In this document: piece by piece, positions 15,195-25,421 of the stretch
Layout: each line of letters starts with the position of its first letter
How positions within the stretch are numbered: the first letter of the stretch is position 1
Origin: Streptomyces sp. L2
GTDB lineage: Bacteria; Actinomycetota; Actinomycetes; Streptomycetales; Streptomycetaceae
Length of the DNA: 64,000 nucleotides
Direction: 5' to 3'
Assembly: GCF_004124325.1 (NCBI RefSeq)
Contig: NZ_QBDT01000001.1
Span: 3,100,001-3,164,000 of the forward strand
Translations under genes and position numbers: made by a program
The notes under the pieces: model-generated
What the model was told of the DNA's origin: nothing
Database searches by the model: none
What the model saw: only the letters and a program-made list of their open reading frames with translations

Positions 15195-16622
15195 ATGCGT
15201 ACACGGTCCTCAGCACGGACGTCGCCCGCGATCGCGCCCCCCGCCCACCGGACCGGGGCCTTCGTCGCGGTGGCCGTCGCGCTCTTCTGCATCCAGGTCG
15301 ATTTCTTCGCCCTCAACCTGGCCATCCCGGGCATCACCCGGGACCTCGACGTCACCGCGTCCGCCGCCCAGTGGACCCTGTCGGCGTACATGCTCGCGAT
15401 CGGCTGCTGCTTCATCGTCGGCGGGCGGCTCGGCGACGTGTACGGGCGGCGGCCCAGCCTGCTGTGCGGCCTCGCGCTGTTCACGGCCGGCTCGGTGTTC
15501 TGCGCCCTGGCACCCGGTCTGGGGCTCCTGGTGGGCGGGCGGATCGTGCAGGGCGTCGGCGCCGGAGTCGTCATGCCCGTGTCCGTCTCGGTGATCAGCA
15601 ACGCCTTCCCGGACGAGACCCGGGCACGCGCGCTGGGCGCCGCCTTCGGCATCGCCAACATCGGCACCGCGCTGGGCCCGTTCGTCGGCGGTGGCTTCAC
15701 CGAGGGTCCGGGATGGCGGTGGATCTTCTGGCTGCTGGCGCCGCTGAGCGCCGTGTCCCTGCTCATCGCCGTACGGCATGTGCCCGACTCGCGCGACCCC
15801 GCCGCGCCCCGCCAGTTCGACCTGCCGGGCTGCTTCGCCCTCATGGGCGCGCTCGCCTCGCTCACGATCGCGGTCGAGCGCGGCAGCGCCTGGGGCTGGG
15901 ACAACGAGCGGACCCTGGCCCTGTTCGGGGTGGCCGCCGTCCTCGGCTATGCCTTCGTGGTGCGCGAACGCCGCGTGCGTCACCCGCTGGTCGACCTGAA
16001 CCTGTTCCGGAACATCCCGTACGTCCTGGTCACCGGCATGGGCTCGGTCTGCAACATGGGCTACGGCGTCACGGTCTTCGTCGCCACGCTCTATCTGCAG
16101 GGTGTGCGGGGGCTGTCCCCGCTGATGGCGGGCATCGTCTTCCTCGCCCCCGCCCTGGTCGTCGCCCTCACCGGCCCGCTGGGCGCGCGGCTGGCGCCGT
16201 ACCTGCCGGGTGAGGTGGTGATGGCGCTCGCCGGAGCGGTCGCCGGCAGCGGCATGATCGTGTTCAGTCTGGTCACCGCCTGGTGGCTGTACATCCTGGT
16301 CTTCGCCTGGTGCACGCTCGGCCTCGGACTGGGCTGGACCTTCTCCAGCGTCGCCACCCAGGAGGTCGTGTCCCCCACGCGCGCGGGTGAGGCGTCGGGC
16401 GTGGTGCTGACCGCTCTCGTCACCCTGGGTGCCGTCGCCCTCGCCGCGGTTGCGGCGGCCATCGCCGCGATGACGCCGGAGCAGCCACCCGCGCACGCGT
16501 ACGACGCCATCCTGGTCGTCGGCGGGATCGTGATCCTGCTCGGTTCGCTGACGACCATGGGCGTACGGCACCGGCTCGCCTCACGCGGGATGGTGCCCCC
16601 GTTGTCGTCACGCGCGCGGTGA
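15195..16622 (+). CDS. MFS transporter, DHA2 (EmrB/QacA) type
   Basis: Predicted 475-aa membrane transporter with about fourteen helices. The first loop signature is GGRLGDVYGRRPSLL and motif C is visible as ALGPFVGGGF followed by WRWIFWLLAPLS, both typical of 14-TM drug:H+ antiporters. No regulator is adjacent, unlike the MFS exporter at 4.4-5.8 kb. The start ATG 15195 has GAGGAG eight bases upstream. The N-terminal 20 residues are polar, then helix 1 begins. The stop lies 38 bp from the convergent htpX gene. Substrate unknown. Confidence 0.88.
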   Translation: MRTRSSARTSPAIAPPAHRTGAFVAVAVALFCIQVDFFALNLAIPGITRDLDVTASAAQWTLSAYMLAIGCCFIVGGRLGDVYGRRPSLLCGLALFTAGSVFCALAPGLGLLVGGRIVQGVGAGVVMPVSVSVISNAFPDETRARALGAAFGIANIGTALGPFVGGGFTEGPGWRWIFWLLAPLSAVSLLIAVRHVPDSRDPAAPRQFDLPGCFALMGALASLTIAVERGSAWGWDNERTLALFGVAAVLGYAFVVRERRVRHPLVDLNLFRNIPYVLVTGMGSVCNMGYGVTVFVATLYLQGVRGLSPLMAGIVFLAPALVVALTGPLGARLAPYLPGEVVMALAGAVAGSGMIVFSLVTAWWLYILVFAWCTLGLGLGWTFSSVATQEVVSPTRAGEASGVVLTALVTLGAVALAAVAAAIAAMTPEQPPAHAYDAILVVGGIVILLGSLTTMGVRHRLASRGMVPPLSSRAR

Positions 16623-16660
16623 CCCGCGCGCGTGCCGGTGCCGGGCGGCGGCCGACGCCG

Positions 16661-17524
16661 TCACCCCTGGCGGCCGGCCATCCGCTCCAGCCGAGCGATG
16701 CGCTCCGCCATGGGCGGGTGCGTGGAGAACATCTTCGACAGGCCCTGACCGGGACGGAACGGGTTCGCGATCATCATGTGGCTCGCGGTCTCGATCCGCG
16801 GTTCGGGAGGCAGCGGAAGCTGCTTCGTGCCGGTCTCCAGCTTGCGCAGCGCGCCGGCGAGGGCGAGCGGGTCGCCGGTGAGCTGGGCACCCGAGGCGTC
16901 CGCCTCGTACTCCCTGGAACGGCTGATCGCCAGCTGGATGAGGGTGGCGGCGAGCGGGCCCAGGATCATGATCAACAGCATGCCGAGGAGGCCGGGGCCG
17001 TCGTCGTCGTCCGAACGGCCGACCGGGATCAGCCAGGCGAAGTTCACCAGGAACATGATCACCGAGGCGAGTGCGCCGGCGACCGACGAGATGAGGATGT
17101 CGCGGTTGTACACATGGCTCAGCTCGTGACCGATGACACCGCGCAGTTCGCGCTCGTCCAGCAGGCGCAAGATGCCCTCGGTGCAGCACACGGCCGCGTT
17201 GCGCGGGTTGCGGCCCGTCGCGAACGCGTTGGGGGCCTCCGTCGGGGAGATGTACAGCCGGGGCATGGGCTGGCGGGCCTGCGTGGACAGTTCACGCACC
17301 ATCCGGTAGAGCCCCGGGGCCTCGAACTCGCTCACCGGGCGGGCGCGCATCGCCCGCAGGGCCAGCTTGTCGCTGTTCCAGTAGGCGTACGCGTTCGTGC
17401 CGAGCGCGATCAGGACCGCGACGATCAGCCCCGTCCGGCCGAAGAAGCTGCCGATGACGATGATGAGCGCGGACAGACCCCCGAGGAGTACTGCGGTCCT
17501 GAGCCCGTTGTGCCGGCGGTGCAC
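16661..17524 (-). CDS. htpX: HtpX-type membrane zinc metalloprotease
   Basis: Predicted 287-aa M48B protease that degrades misfolded membrane proteins at the cytoplasmic face. The zinc motif is [13 protein letters not shown] (HExxH), and the third ligand Glu lies in [11 protein letters not shown]. Two N-terminal helices ([20 protein letters not shown] and the next) and two more flanking [10 protein letters not shown] match HtpX topology. [19 protein letters not shown] is the conserved pre-HExxH segment. GTG 17524 is chosen because GGAGG lies seven bases upstream; the longer frame to 17596 adds unlikely residues. It is downstream of the partial nuo cluster but separated by 165 bp. Confidence 0.93.
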   Translation of the reverse strand: MHRRHNGLRTAVLLGGLSALIIVIGSFFGRTGLIVAVLIALGTNAYAYWNSDKLALRAMRARPVSEFEAPGLYRMVRELSTQARQPMPRLYISPTEAPNAFATGRNPRNAAVCCTEGILRLLDERELRGVIGHELSHVYNRDILISSVAGALASVIMFLVNFAWLIPVGRSDDDDGPGLLGMLLIMILGPLAATLIQLAISRSREYEADASGAQLTGDPLALAGALRKLETGTKQLPLPPEPRIETASHMMIANPFRPGQGLSKMFSTHPPMAERIARLERMAGRQG

Positions 17525-17689
17525 GGTACGCCCTCCAAGTCGTGCGGCAGGGGAACCCCTTGGTCCAGTGGACCCTTCCGCTCTGGTCAACGCCACGCGG
17601 CCGCCGCGAGTTCCCCGCCGTCCACGGCGGCACGCGTCGGCCGTACGGGTGACGTGCCCTTATGCCGTCCGCGCGCGCCTGGAGGGTGA

Positions 17690-19213
17690 TCAGAACAGGC
17701 CGTTGGCCGCGAACCGCAGGACCAGTTGGGGTGCCCCGGACAGGGCAACGCCGAGGACGCCGGTGAGGGCGAGGGCAGCCGTCAGGGGCACGGGCACGCG
17801 ATGCCGCGCGGCCTCGCCCTCGGGGGCGCGGAACAGCAGTGCCGTCCACTGGAGGTAGTAGAAGAGGGCGATCACGACATTGACGGCCATGACGACGGCG
17901 AGCCAGCCGAGGCCGGCGTCGACGGCCGCCGCGAACACGGTGACCTTGGCGAAGAGCCCGATGACACCGGGCGGCAGTCCGGCCAGGCACAGTAGGAAGA
18001 ACGCCATCAGGAGGCCGGTCAGCGGGTTCGACGCGTACAGGCCGCGGTAGTCGCTCACCCGGTTCAGCGACCTCGTACGGCCCACCAGCGCGGCCACCGC
18101 GAAGGCACCGAGGTTCACGACGGCGTACATGAGGGCGTAGGCGACGGTGGAGCCGATCGCCTTCTGGGCGTCCTCGGCGTACCCGGCGGCGGCGATCGGC
18201 ACCAGCAGGTAGCCGGCCTGGCCGACGGAGGACCAGGCGAGCAGCCGTACGGCGCTGTACGCGCGCGTGGCTTTCTGGCGGAGCGCGCCGACGTTGCCGA
18301 CGGTCATGGTGAGGGCGGCCAGCCAGGCGAGTGCCGGCCCCCAGACGTCGGCGTACGAAGGGAAGGCGACGACGGTGACGAGGATCAGCCCGGAGAAGCC
18401 GACCGCCTTGCCGACGACCGACAGGTAGGCGGCGATGGGCAGGGGGGCTCCCACGTAGGTGTCGGGCACCCAGAAGTGGAAGGGGACGGCGGCCGTCTTG
18501 AAGGCGAAGCCGACCAGGGTGAGGACGACGCCGGTCTGGGCGAGGGTGTGGAGTTGCCCGTCGACGTGCTGGATGCGCTGGGCCACCTGGGTGAGGTAGA
18601 GCGTGCCGGTGGAGGCGTAGACGAAGCTGACGCCCATGAGGCTGACCGCGGTGGCGGTGACCGAGGACAGGAAGAACTTCAGGGCGGCCTCGGACGACCG
18701 CTTGTCGCCGTGCCGGATGCCGACGAGGGCGAACGCGGGCAGCGAGGCGACCTCCAGGGCGACGATCAGGGTGGCCAGGTCGCGGGAGGCGGGCAGCAGG
18801 GCTGCGCCGGCCGCGGAGGACAGCAGCAGGAACCAGAACTCACCCGCGGGGACGCGCCGGCGCTCGTCGTCGACGTTCGTCACCGACAGCAGGGCCGCCA
18901 GCAGGGCGCCGCCGAGGACGAGGAACTGGATGACGAGGGTGAAGTGGTCGGCGGTGTAGCTGCACGCGCGCACGTGGCCGGGTACGCAGAAGGTGCTGCG
19001 GTGGCCGTCCAGCAGCGGCAGGAGCGTCAGCGCGGCGGCGGCGAGGCCCGCGACGGATACCCAGCCGAGGACGGCCTTGCGCGCCTCGGGGACGAAGAGG
19101 TCGGCGACGAGCACGCCGATCGCGACGACGGCCGTGAGGGTGGGCGGGGCGATCGCGAGCCAGTCGACGGACTGCACCGCGGACGCGGCCAGCGGCTGGG
19201 CCAGGGCGCTCAT
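17690..19213 (-). CDS. nuoN: Complex I subunit NuoN (partial nuo cluster)
   Basis: Predicted 507-aa antiporter-like membrane subunit of NADH:quinone oxidoreductase, with about fourteen helices. It pumps protons in the membrane arm. The conserved Lys/Glu helices are present, for example LIVALEVASLPAFALVG and GFAFKTAAVPFHFWVPDTY. ATG 19213 overlaps the nuoM stop by four bases (ATGA), so translation is coupled. It is the last gene of the ten-gene cluster. A second NuoN ends at 62372 and is clearly a separate paralogue. An in-frame upstream extension to 20059 runs through nuoM and is an artefact. Confidence 0.93.
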   Translation of the reverse strand: MSALAQPLAASAVQSVDWLAIAPPTLTAVVAIGVLVADLFVPEARKAVLGWVSVAGLAAAALTLLPLLDGHRSTFCVPGHVRACSYTADHFTLVIQFLVLGGALLAALLSVTNVDDERRRVPAGEFWFLLLSSAAGAALLPASRDLATLIVALEVASLPAFALVGIRHGDKRSSEAALKFFLSSVTATAVSLMGVSFVYASTGTLYLTQVAQRIQHVDGQLHTLAQTGVVLTLVGFAFKTAAVPFHFWVPDTYVGAPLPIAAYLSVVGKAVGFSGLILVTVVAFPSYADVWGPALAWLAALTMTVGNVGALRQKATRAYSAVRLLAWSSVGQAGYLLVPIAAAGYAEDAQKAIGSTVAYALMYAVVNLGAFAVAALVGRTRSLNRVSDYRGLYASNPLTGLLMAFFLLCLAGLPPGVIGLFAKVTVFAAAVDAGLGWLAVVMAVNVVIALFYYLQWTALLFRAPEGEAARHRVPVPLTAALALTGVLGVALSGAPQLVLRFAANGLF

Positions 19214-20784
19214 CGGGTGCCTCCTGCGAGGAGCTGCTGGACGGCCGGGTCGGTCAGGCCGAGCAGGGCCTTGGGCCACAGTCCGGCGAGGACGGTGAGG
19301 GTGACGAGCGGGGTCCAGGCCGCGAACTCGTACCCGTGGACGTCGGCGAGCTTCGGGGTCTGCTGCTCCACGGAGCCCATGCAGACGCGGCGCACCACGA
19401 CCAGCATGTACGCGGCTGTCAGCAGGGTGCCGAAGGCGCCGATGGACATGAAGGTGAGGAAGGCGGGCCGGCTGAGGCCGGCGCCGGGCTGGAACGCGCC
19501 GAACAGGGAGAGCATCTCGCCCCAGAACCCGGCGAGTCCGGGCAGCCCGAGCGAGGCGACGGCGGCGAAGGCGAGCAGTCCGCCGAGCCGTGGCGCCTTG
19601 CCGTAGAGGGCGGCGCCGGTCTCCTCCGCGAGGGTGTCGAGGTCGGTGGTGCCGGTGCGGTCCTTCAGCCCGCCGACCAGGAAGAAGAGCAGGCCGGTGA
19701 TGAGGCCGTGGGCGATGTTGGCGAACAGGGCGCCGTTCACGCCGGTCGGGGTCATGGTGGCGATGCCGAGCAGGACGAAGCCCATGTGGCCGACGGAGGA
19801 GTAGGCGATCAGCCGCTTCAGGTCGCCCTTCGCGCCCCGTTTGGCGAGGGCCAGGCAGGCCAGGGACCCGTAGATGATCCCGACGACGGCGAAGGCGGCG
19901 AGGTACGGCGCGAAGGTGCGCAGACCGTCCGGGGCGACCGGCAGCAGGATCCGGACGAACCCGTACGTGCCCATCTTCAGCAGGACGCCGGCGAGCAGGA
20001 CCGAGCCGACGGTCGGCGCGGAGGTGTGGGCGTCGGGCAGCCAGCTGTGCAGCGGCCACATCGGCGTCTTGACGGCCAGCCCGATCCCGATCGCCAGAAC
20101 GGCGATGACCTGCACGGATGTGCTCAGTGACCGGCCGTTGTCAGTGGCGAGTGCCACCATGTCGAACGTGCCCGCCTTGATTCCGATCAGGAGCAGGCCG
20201 AGCAGCATGACGACGGAGCCGAGCAGGGTGAAGAGGATGAACTTCCAGGCGGCCCGGGTCCGTCCCTCGCCGCCCCAGCGGGCGATGAGGAAGTACATCG
20301 GGATGAGCACCATCTCGAACGCGAGGAAGAACAGCAGCAGGTCGAGGACGGCGAAGGTCGCGAGGGTGCCGGACTCCAGGAGCAGCAGCAGTGCCACAAA
20401 TGCCTTCGGGGTCGGGCCCGACGGCATCTTGAAGTAGGAGTACAGCGCGCAGAGGAAGGTCAGCAGCGCGGTCAGGACCAGGAGGGGGAGCGAGATGCCG
20501 TCGATGCCGAGGTGGATCCGCACGTCGAGCGCGGGGATCCAGCTGATGTCGGTCGTGGCCTGCATCGTGGACGGGTGGTCGTGGTCGAAGCCGACCGCGA
20601 GGGCGATCGCCGCGGCGAGGACGACCCCGGTCACGGTCACACCGTGGCGGAGTACGGCCTGGTCGGGCGACTTCCCCTTCAGCCCGGGCGGGGCCGGCAG
20701 GAGGGCCGCCGCGGCGCCGAGGAGAGGGCCGACGACGACGAACGCCAGAAGGACCTGCATCACGGACTCGTTGATATCGATCAC
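19210..20784 (-). CDS. nuoM: Complex I subunit NuoM (partial nuo cluster)
   Basis: Predicted 524-aa antiporter-like proton-pumping subunit with about fourteen helices. Conserved segments include FLAFEMVLIPMYFLIARWGG and AVKTPMWPLHSWLPDAHTS, which hold the Glu and Lys of the proton channel, and YSSVGHMGFVLLG. It follows nuoL with 6 bp between and overlaps nuoN by four bases, so the L-M-N block is translationally linked. The start ATG 20784 is somewhat upstream of a second ATG (MQVLLAF) that would shorten the N-terminus by eight residues. Confidence 0.93.
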   Translation of the reverse strand: MIDINESVMQVLLAFVVVGPLLGAAAALLPAPPGLKGKSPDQAVLRHGVTVTGVVLAAAIALAVGFDHDHPSTMQATTDISWIPALDVRIHLGIDGISLPLLVLTALLTFLCALYSYFKMPSGPTPKAFVALLLLLESGTLATFAVLDLLLFFLAFEMVLIPMYFLIARWGGEGRTRAAWKFILFTLLGSVVMLLGLLLIGIKAGTFDMVALATDNGRSLSTSVQVIAVLAIGIGLAVKTPMWPLHSWLPDAHTSAPTVGSVLLAGVLLKMGTYGFVRILLPVAPDGLRTFAPYLAAFAVVGIIYGSLACLALAKRGAKGDLKRLIAYSSVGHMGFVLLGIATMTPTGVNGALFANIAHGLITGLLFFLVGGLKDRTGTTDLDTLAEETGAALYGKAPRLGGLLAFAAVASLGLPGLAGFWGEMLSLFGAFQPGAGLSRPAFLTFMSIGAFGTLLTAAYMLVVVRRVCMGSVEQQTPKLADVHGYEFAAWTPLVTLTVLAGLWPKALLGLTDPAVQQLLAGGTR

Positions 20785-20790
20785 GCCTGC

Positions 20791-22785
20791 TCACGCTCCC
20801 GTGGCGACGAGGAGGACGGCGACCGTCAGGACGACGGTGCCGGCGAGCAGCGCGCTCACATAGGTCTGCACATTGCCGGTCTGGGCGCGCCGGACGCCGG
20901 CCCCGAGCAGCCGGGGCAGGGCGGCGGCACCGCGGACGTAGGTCTCGACGACCTCGCGGTCCAGGAAGCGGACGAGGTCGGCGCCGGCCCGGACCGGGCG
21001 GACGAACAGCGCCGTGTACACGGCGTCCAGGTGGAAGCCGGCGGCCGCGTGCCGGTGCAGCGGCCCGAGCAGCAGCCGTCCGGGGTCCGCCGGGTCGGGC
21101 GCGTAGGCGATGTCGCCGTACGCGGGCTCGTGGCTGGCGATGGCCTCCGCCTCGACCAGTCCGGCGTCGCCCTCCGGGTGGGCGGCGACGGCACCGAGGG
21201 GGACGCGGGCGGCGAGCGCGGTGGTGCGCTGCCAGGCGCCGTAGGTGACGAGTCCGCCGACGACGGCGAGGCCGGTTCCCAGGATGGAGGTGGTCAGGGC
21301 CGGGGTCAGGTCGCGGCCGTCGAACCAGCCGGGCAGCGAGCGGTAGGCGAGGCCGCCGAAGGCGAGGGAGGGCACGGCGAGCACCCACAGGACGACGGTC
21401 ATGGTCAGGGGCTGGCGTCCGTGGTCGGGGGCGTCGGCACCCCGGCCGCGGAAGGCCAGCAGCCACAGCCGGGTCGCGTAGGCGGCGGTCAGCAGGGCGG
21501 TGACCAGCCCGGCGACGAGGACGATCCAGCCGGCGGCGCCGGGCGCGTGGTCGGTGTGGCCGTGGGCGGCCTGTTCGGCGGCCCCGAGGACGGACTCCTT
21601 GGAGAAGAAGCCGCTGAACGGCGGGATCGCGGCGAGCGCGAGCAGCGCCACGGTCATCGTCCAGTAGGCGTCCGGGACCCGGTCGGCGAAACCGCGCATC
21701 CGGGACATGGCGGCCAGCGAGTTGGTGCCGGCGGCGTGGATGACCACGCCGGCCGCGAGGAACAGCAGCGCCTTGAAGGCGCCGTGCGAGAGGAGGTGGA
21801 AGACGGCGGCGGCGCGGTCGCCGACGGCGAGGGCGCCGGTCATGTAGCCGAGCTGACCGATCGTCGAGTAGGCGAGGACGCGTTTGATGTCGTCCTGGGC
21901 GAGCGCGGCGATCGCCGACCCGGTCATGGTGACGGCGGCCATGACGGCGAGGACCAGCATCGCGGCCGCGGAGGCCTCGAAGACGGGGAGGAGTCGGGCG
22001 ATGAAGTAGACGCCGGCGGCCACCATCGTCGCGGCGTGGATCAGCGCCGACACCGGGGTGGGGCCGGCCATCGCGTCGGGGAGCCAGGTGTGCAGCGGGA
22101 ACTGCGCCGACTTGCCGGCGACGCCTGCGAGCAGCAGCAGGGCGATCACGGTCGGGTGGTGCAGCCCGCCGCTCGTGACGGCGCCGAGCACCCGGGTGAT
22201 GCGGAACGACCCGGCGTCGGCGGCGAGCGCGAACAGGCCGATCAGGAACGGGACGTCGCCGAGCTTGGTGACGAGGAAGGCCTTCAGGGAGGCGGCGCGG
22301 GCCTCGGGGGTCTCCCAGTAGTGGCCGACCAGGAAGTAGGAGCAGATGCCCATGACCTCCCAGCCGACCAGCAGCAGCATCAGGTCGCCCGAGTAGACGA
22401 CGAGGAGCATCGCGGAGGTGAACAGGGAGACGAGAGCGGCGTAGGAGGGGTAGCGCGGGTCGTCGCGCAGGTAGCCGGTGGAGTAGATCTGCACGCAGCT
22501 CGCGACGAACGCGACGAGGACGGCGACGAGCGCGGCGAAGCCGTCGATGTGCAGGGCCAGTTCGACCGGCACCGAACCGGTGGGCGTCAGCTCGGTGTGC
22601 GCGTCGAGGGCCCGGCCGCCGCCCTGGCGTACGGCGACGAGGGCGGCCAGCGCCAGCGCGGCCAGGGGCGGCAGCACGGCGAGGGGGCGGACGAACCCGG
22701 GCGCGGTCCGGCCCAGCAGAAGTCCGCCGACCGCGCCGAGGAACGGCAGGAGGGGGACGAGCACGGCGAGGGTGGTCGTGGTCAC
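20791..22785 (-). CDS. nuoL: Complex I subunit NuoL (partial nuo cluster)
   Basis: Predicted 664-aa largest antiporter-like subunit of the membrane arm, with about sixteen helices including the lateral amphipathic helix expected near the C-terminus. [18 protein letters not shown] and [20 protein letters not shown] are the hallmark NuoL motifs; [19 protein letters not shown] is also conserved. The C-terminal part after residue 480 is less conserved and Ala-rich. The start overlaps the nuoK stop (22782-22785). It belongs to the A-B-C-H-N cluster without D-G subunits. Confidence 0.94.
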   Translation of the reverse strand: MTTTTLAVLVPLLPFLGAVGGLLLGRTAPGFVRPLAVLPPLAALALAALVAVRQGGGRALDAHTELTPTGSVPVELALHIDGFAALVAVLVAFVASCVQIYSTGYLRDDPRYPSYAALVSLFTSAMLLVVYSGDLMLLLVGWEVMGICSYFLVGHYWETPEARAASLKAFLVTKLGDVPFLIGLFALAADAGSFRITRVLGAVTSGGLHHPTVIALLLLAGVAGKSAQFPLHTWLPDAMAGPTPVSALIHAATMVAAGVYFIARLLPVFEASAAAMLVLAVMAAVTMTGSAIAALAQDDIKRVLAYSTIGQLGYMTGALAVGDRAAAVFHLLSHGAFKALLFLAAGVVIHAAGTNSLAAMSRMRGFADRVPDAYWTMTVALLALAAIPPFSGFFSKESVLGAAEQAAHGHTDHAPGAAGWIVLVAGLVTALLTAAYATRLWLLAFRGRGADAPDHGRQPLTMTVVLWVLAVPSLAFGGLAYRSLPGWFDGRDLTPALTTSILGTGLAVVGGLVTYGAWQRTTALAARVPLGAVAAHPEGDAGLVEAEAIASHEPAYGDIAYAPDPADPGRLLLGPLHRHAAAGFHLDAVYTALFVRPVRAGADLVRFLDREVVETYVRGAAALPRLLGAGVRRAQTGNVQTYVSALLAGTVVLTVAVLLVATGA

Positions 22786-23162
22786 GCGGTGGCCTCAGCC
22801 TTCTCGGCCGCGGGGGTGTCGCCGTCGGGGCCCCCGGGCGTGGGACCTTCGGCGGTGTCGCGGAGCTTGTCGATGTGGGAGGTGCCGCGGTTGCGGTGGA
22901 CGGCGAGGACGATCGCCAGGCCGATGCCGATCTCGGCGGCGGCGATGGCGATGGTGAACAGGGTCAGTGCCTGGCCGGAGTGCAGGCTGTCCTCGGCGGC
23001 CCGGCTGAGCCAGACGTCGAAGGCGACCAGGTTGAGGTTGACGGCGTTGAGCATCAGCTCGACCGACATCAGGACCAGGATCGCGTTGCGGCGGGCGAGG
23101 ACGCCGTACAGGCCGGTGCAGAACAGGAGGGCGGAGAGCACGGCGGGATAGGCGAGGTGCAT
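22782..23162 (-). CDS. nuoK: Complex I subunit NuoK (partial nuo cluster)
   Basis: Predicted 126-aa membrane subunit, somewhat longer than the usual 100 because of a C-terminal polar extension (about 25 residues rich in Gly, Pro and Glu). The core three helices are intact; [15 protein letters not shown] carries the conserved Glu of helix 2, and [19 protein letters not shown] carries the Glu of helix 3 in the NuoK family. Its ATG shares its A with the nuoJ stop codon TGA. The tail after ILD... is specific to this copy and has no known function. Confidence 0.92.
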   Translation of the reverse strand: MHLAYPAVLSALLFCTGLYGVLARRNAILVLMSVELMLNAVNLNLVAFDVWLSRAAEDSLHSGQALTLFTIAIAAAEIGIGLAIVLAVHRNRGTSHIDKLRDTAEGPTPGGPDGDTPAAEKAEATA

Positions 23163-23881
23163 CAGCGGGCACCTTCCTGCTCGGCCTCACTCGTCCGGGT
23201 GATCCGAGGGGCATCCGGGGACGAAGGGGAACTCGCGGAGGCGGCCCGGGAGTTCTCGGATCGTGGCGGTTGCTCCGCCTTCGCCTTACGGGACAGGACG
23301 ATCGCGCCGACCAGTGCCGCGAGGAGGAGGACGGACAGCGCCTCGAAGGGCAGGACCCAGTTCTGGAACAGGCTCTCGCCGGTGACGTGGGTGGTGCCGG
23401 CGGGCGGCCCGTCCAGGTCGATCCAGGTGGTGCGGAAGGCGTCGGCGACCACCCAGACCAGGCAGCCGGCGGCGGCCGCGGCGACGGTCAGGGCGGCCCA
23501 GCGGTTGCCGGAGTCGGCATCCGGTGAGCGTCCGATGGGGGCCCTGGTGAGCATCAGACCGAAGAGAAGGAGGACGACGACGGCACCGACATAGATGAGG
23601 ACCTGCACCCAGGCGATGAACTCGGCGGTGAGCAGGAGGTATTCGACGGCGAGGCCGCCTAGGGCGACGATCAGCCACAGGGCGGCGTGCACCAGCTGCC
23701 GGGTGGTGACCGTGACCAGCGCGGCGCCGAAGGTGACCAGCCCGACGAGGAGGAACGCGATCTCGACGCCGGTCGGGGACAGGAAGCCGTGACCGCCGCT
23801 TCCGGCGGCGGTGGGCGTGGCGTGGGCCGCGGTGGTCGTGGCACGGGCCGCGGTGGCAGCGGCGGCTGCGGCGAGGCTCAC
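23162..23881 (-). CDS. nuoJ: Complex I subunit NuoJ (partial nuo cluster)
   Basis: Predicted 239-aa five-helix membrane subunit. The conserved stretch [20 protein letters not shown] with the following LLLFGLML is the NuoJ signature, including the pi-bulge helix region. The N-terminus has an Ala-rich leader (about 30 residues) and the C-terminus a Ser/Pro/Arg tail. GTG 23881 overlaps the stop of nuoI by four bases and is preferred to the in-frame upstream start at 24010, which would lie within nuoI. It couples NuoK to NuoH in the membrane arm. Confidence 0.9.
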   Translation of the reverse strand: MSLAAAAAATAARATTTAAHATPTAAGSGGHGFLSPTGVEIAFLLVGLVTFGAALVTVTTRQLVHAALWLIVALGGLAVEYLLLTAEFIAWVQVLIYVGAVVVLLLFGLMLTRAPIGRSPDADSGNRWAALTVAAAAAGCLVWVVADAFRTTWIDLDGPPAGTTHVTGESLFQNWVLPFEALSVLLLAALVGAIVLSRKAKAEQPPRSENSRAASASSPSSPDAPRITRTSEAEQEGAR

Positions 23882-24453
23882 GAGTCCCCCTCCTGTGGTT
23901 CGGCCTGGGTGGCGGCCAGTTTCTCGGCGGTCTTGCGGGCGGCGGCGATCTCCTTCGGCTCCTCCGCGCCGGCGTCGAGCGCGGGCGGCGCCGGGACGGT
24001 CCACATCCACTCGCGAAGCTTGTCCCGCTCATGAGTGAGTTCGCGGATGTCGGTCTCGGCGTACTCGAACTCCGGGGACCAGAACAGGGCGTCGAAAGGA
24101 CACACCTCGATGCAGATACCGCAGTACATGCACAGGGAGAAGTCGATGGCGAACCGGTCGAGGACGTTGCGGCTGCGCTCACGGCCGCCGGGTACCGCGG
24201 CCGGCATCGTCTCCTTGTGGGAGTCGATGTAGATGCACCAGTCCGGGCACTCGCGGGCGCACAGCATGCAGACCGTGCAGTTCTCCTCGAACAGGCCGAT
24301 CACGCCGCGGGTGCGGGGCGGCAGGTCGGGCAGGGCGTCCGGGTACTGCTCGGTGACGGTCTTCTTCGTCATCGTGCGCAGGGTGACGGCGAGGCCCTTG
24401 GCGAGGCCGGAGCCGGGGATGCGGGGCCGGGTGGGCGGGAGTCGCTCGGCCAT
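23878..24453 (-). CDS. nuoI: Complex I subunit NuoI, two [4Fe-4S] ferredoxin-like (partial nuo cluster)
   Basis: Predicted 191-aa peripheral subunit that carries clusters N6a and N6b. Both motifs are intact: [12 protein letters not shown] and [18 protein letters not shown]. The N-terminus ends in [18 protein letters not shown], as expected for the membrane-docking helix. The C-terminus has an extra 40-residue Ala/Glu tail. The start overlaps the nuoH stop by one base. In a normal complex it passes electrons from NuoG to NuoB; because NuoE, F and G are absent from this cluster, a soluble ferredoxin could feed NuoI here, which is inference. Confidence 0.93.
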   Translation of the reverse strand: MAERLPPTRPRIPGSGLAKGLAVTLRTMTKKTVTEQYPDALPDLPPRTRGVIGLFEENCTVCMLCARECPDWCIYIDSHKETMPAAVPGGRERSRNVLDRFAIDFSLCMYCGICIEVCPFDALFWSPEFEYAETDIRELTHERDKLREWMWTVPAPPALDAGAEEPKEIAAARKTAEKLAATQAEPQEGDS

Positions 24454-25421
24454 CAGGAGATCACCACCTTCACGATGCCGGTGAGGGCGATCTGGGCGAG
24501 GGAGAGGGGGACGAGGAGGGTCCAGGAGAGCTTCTGCAGCTGGTCCTCGCGCAGGCGGGGGTAGGTCACGCGGAGCCAGATGACGACGAAGGCGAGGATC
24601 GCGGTCTTCAGCAAAGTCCACAGCCAACCAAGGCCGTCCGCGCCCCAGGGGCCGTGCCAGCCGCCGAGGAAGAGGACGGTGGTCAAGCCGCACAGGACGA
24701 CGATGCCGGCGTACTCGGCGAGGAGGAACAGAGCGAAACGCAGACCGGTGTACTCGGTGTACGCGCCGAAGATGATCTCCGAGTCGGCGACGGGCATGTC
24801 GAAGGGAGGACGCTGCAGTTCGGCGAGGCCGGCCACGAAGAAGACGATCGCGCCGACGATCTGCCAGGGCAGCCACCACCAGTGGAAGGCGTGCAGGATG
24901 CCCGGGAGGGAGACGGTGCCGGCGGCCATGGCGACCGAGGCCGCGGTAAGCAGCATCGGGAGTTCGTAGGCGAGCAGCTGGGCGGCCGTGCGCAGACCGC
25001 CGAGCAGGGAGAACTTGTTCGCGCTGGCCCACCCGGCCATCAGCGAGCCGAGGACGCCGACGCCCATCACCGCGAGCACGAAGAACACGCCGGCGTCCAC
25101 GACCTGGCCGACGGCTCCCTCGCCCGGTCCGATCGGGATGGCGAGCAGGACGAGGAGGTACGGCAGGAGGGCCACGGCCGGGGCGAGCTGGAAGACGCGG
25201 CGGTCGGCGCCCGCCGGGACCACGTCCTCCTTCTGCGCGAACTTCACGCCGTCCGCGACGAGCTGGGCCCAGCCGTGGAAGCCACCGGCGTACATCGGGC
25301 CGAGGCGGCCCTGCATGTGGGCCATCACCTTGTGCTCGGTCTGGCCGACGATCAGGGGGAAGGTGAGGAAGACGACGAACACGACGAGGAGACGCAGGAC
25401 GACGTCCAGAGCGTCGTTCAC
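24453..25421 (-). CDS. nuoH: Complex I subunit NuoH (partial nuo cluster)
   Basis: Predicted 322-aa membrane subunit forming part of the quinone pocket, with eight helices. ERRVMAxxQ-type start is altered to [33 protein letters not shown] follows, as expected, and [10 protein letters not shown] and [20 protein letters not shown] carry the conserved acidic loop. [17 protein letters not shown] closes the family core. It is translationally coupled on both sides (nuoC stop overlap, nuoI start overlap). The loss of the usual ERR to EHK is a small deviation worth checking. Confidence 0.93.
   Translation of the reverse strand: MNDALDVVLRLLVVFVVFLTFPLIVGQTEHKVMAHMQGRLGPMYAGGFHGWAQLVADGVKFAQKEDVVPAGADRRVFQLAPAVALLPYLLVLLAIPIGPGEGAVGQVVDAGVFFVLAVMGVGVLGSLMAGWASANKFSLLGGLRTAAQLLAYELPMLLTAASVAMAAGTVSLPGILHAFHWWWLPWQIVGAIVFFVAGLAELQRPPFDMPVADSEIIFGAYTEYTGLRFALFLLAEYAGIVVLCGLTTVLFLGGWHGPWGADGLGWLWTLLKTAILAFVVIWLRVTYPRLREDQLQKLSWTLLVPLSLAQIALTGIVKVVIS

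Noticed and set aside
17690..20059. A single 789-aa frame covering nuoN and part of nuoM
   Set aside because: The upstream part is a GC-rich antisense or out-of-frame reading of nuoM with no NuoM-like sequence. nuoN starts at 19213 with an ATGA overlap.
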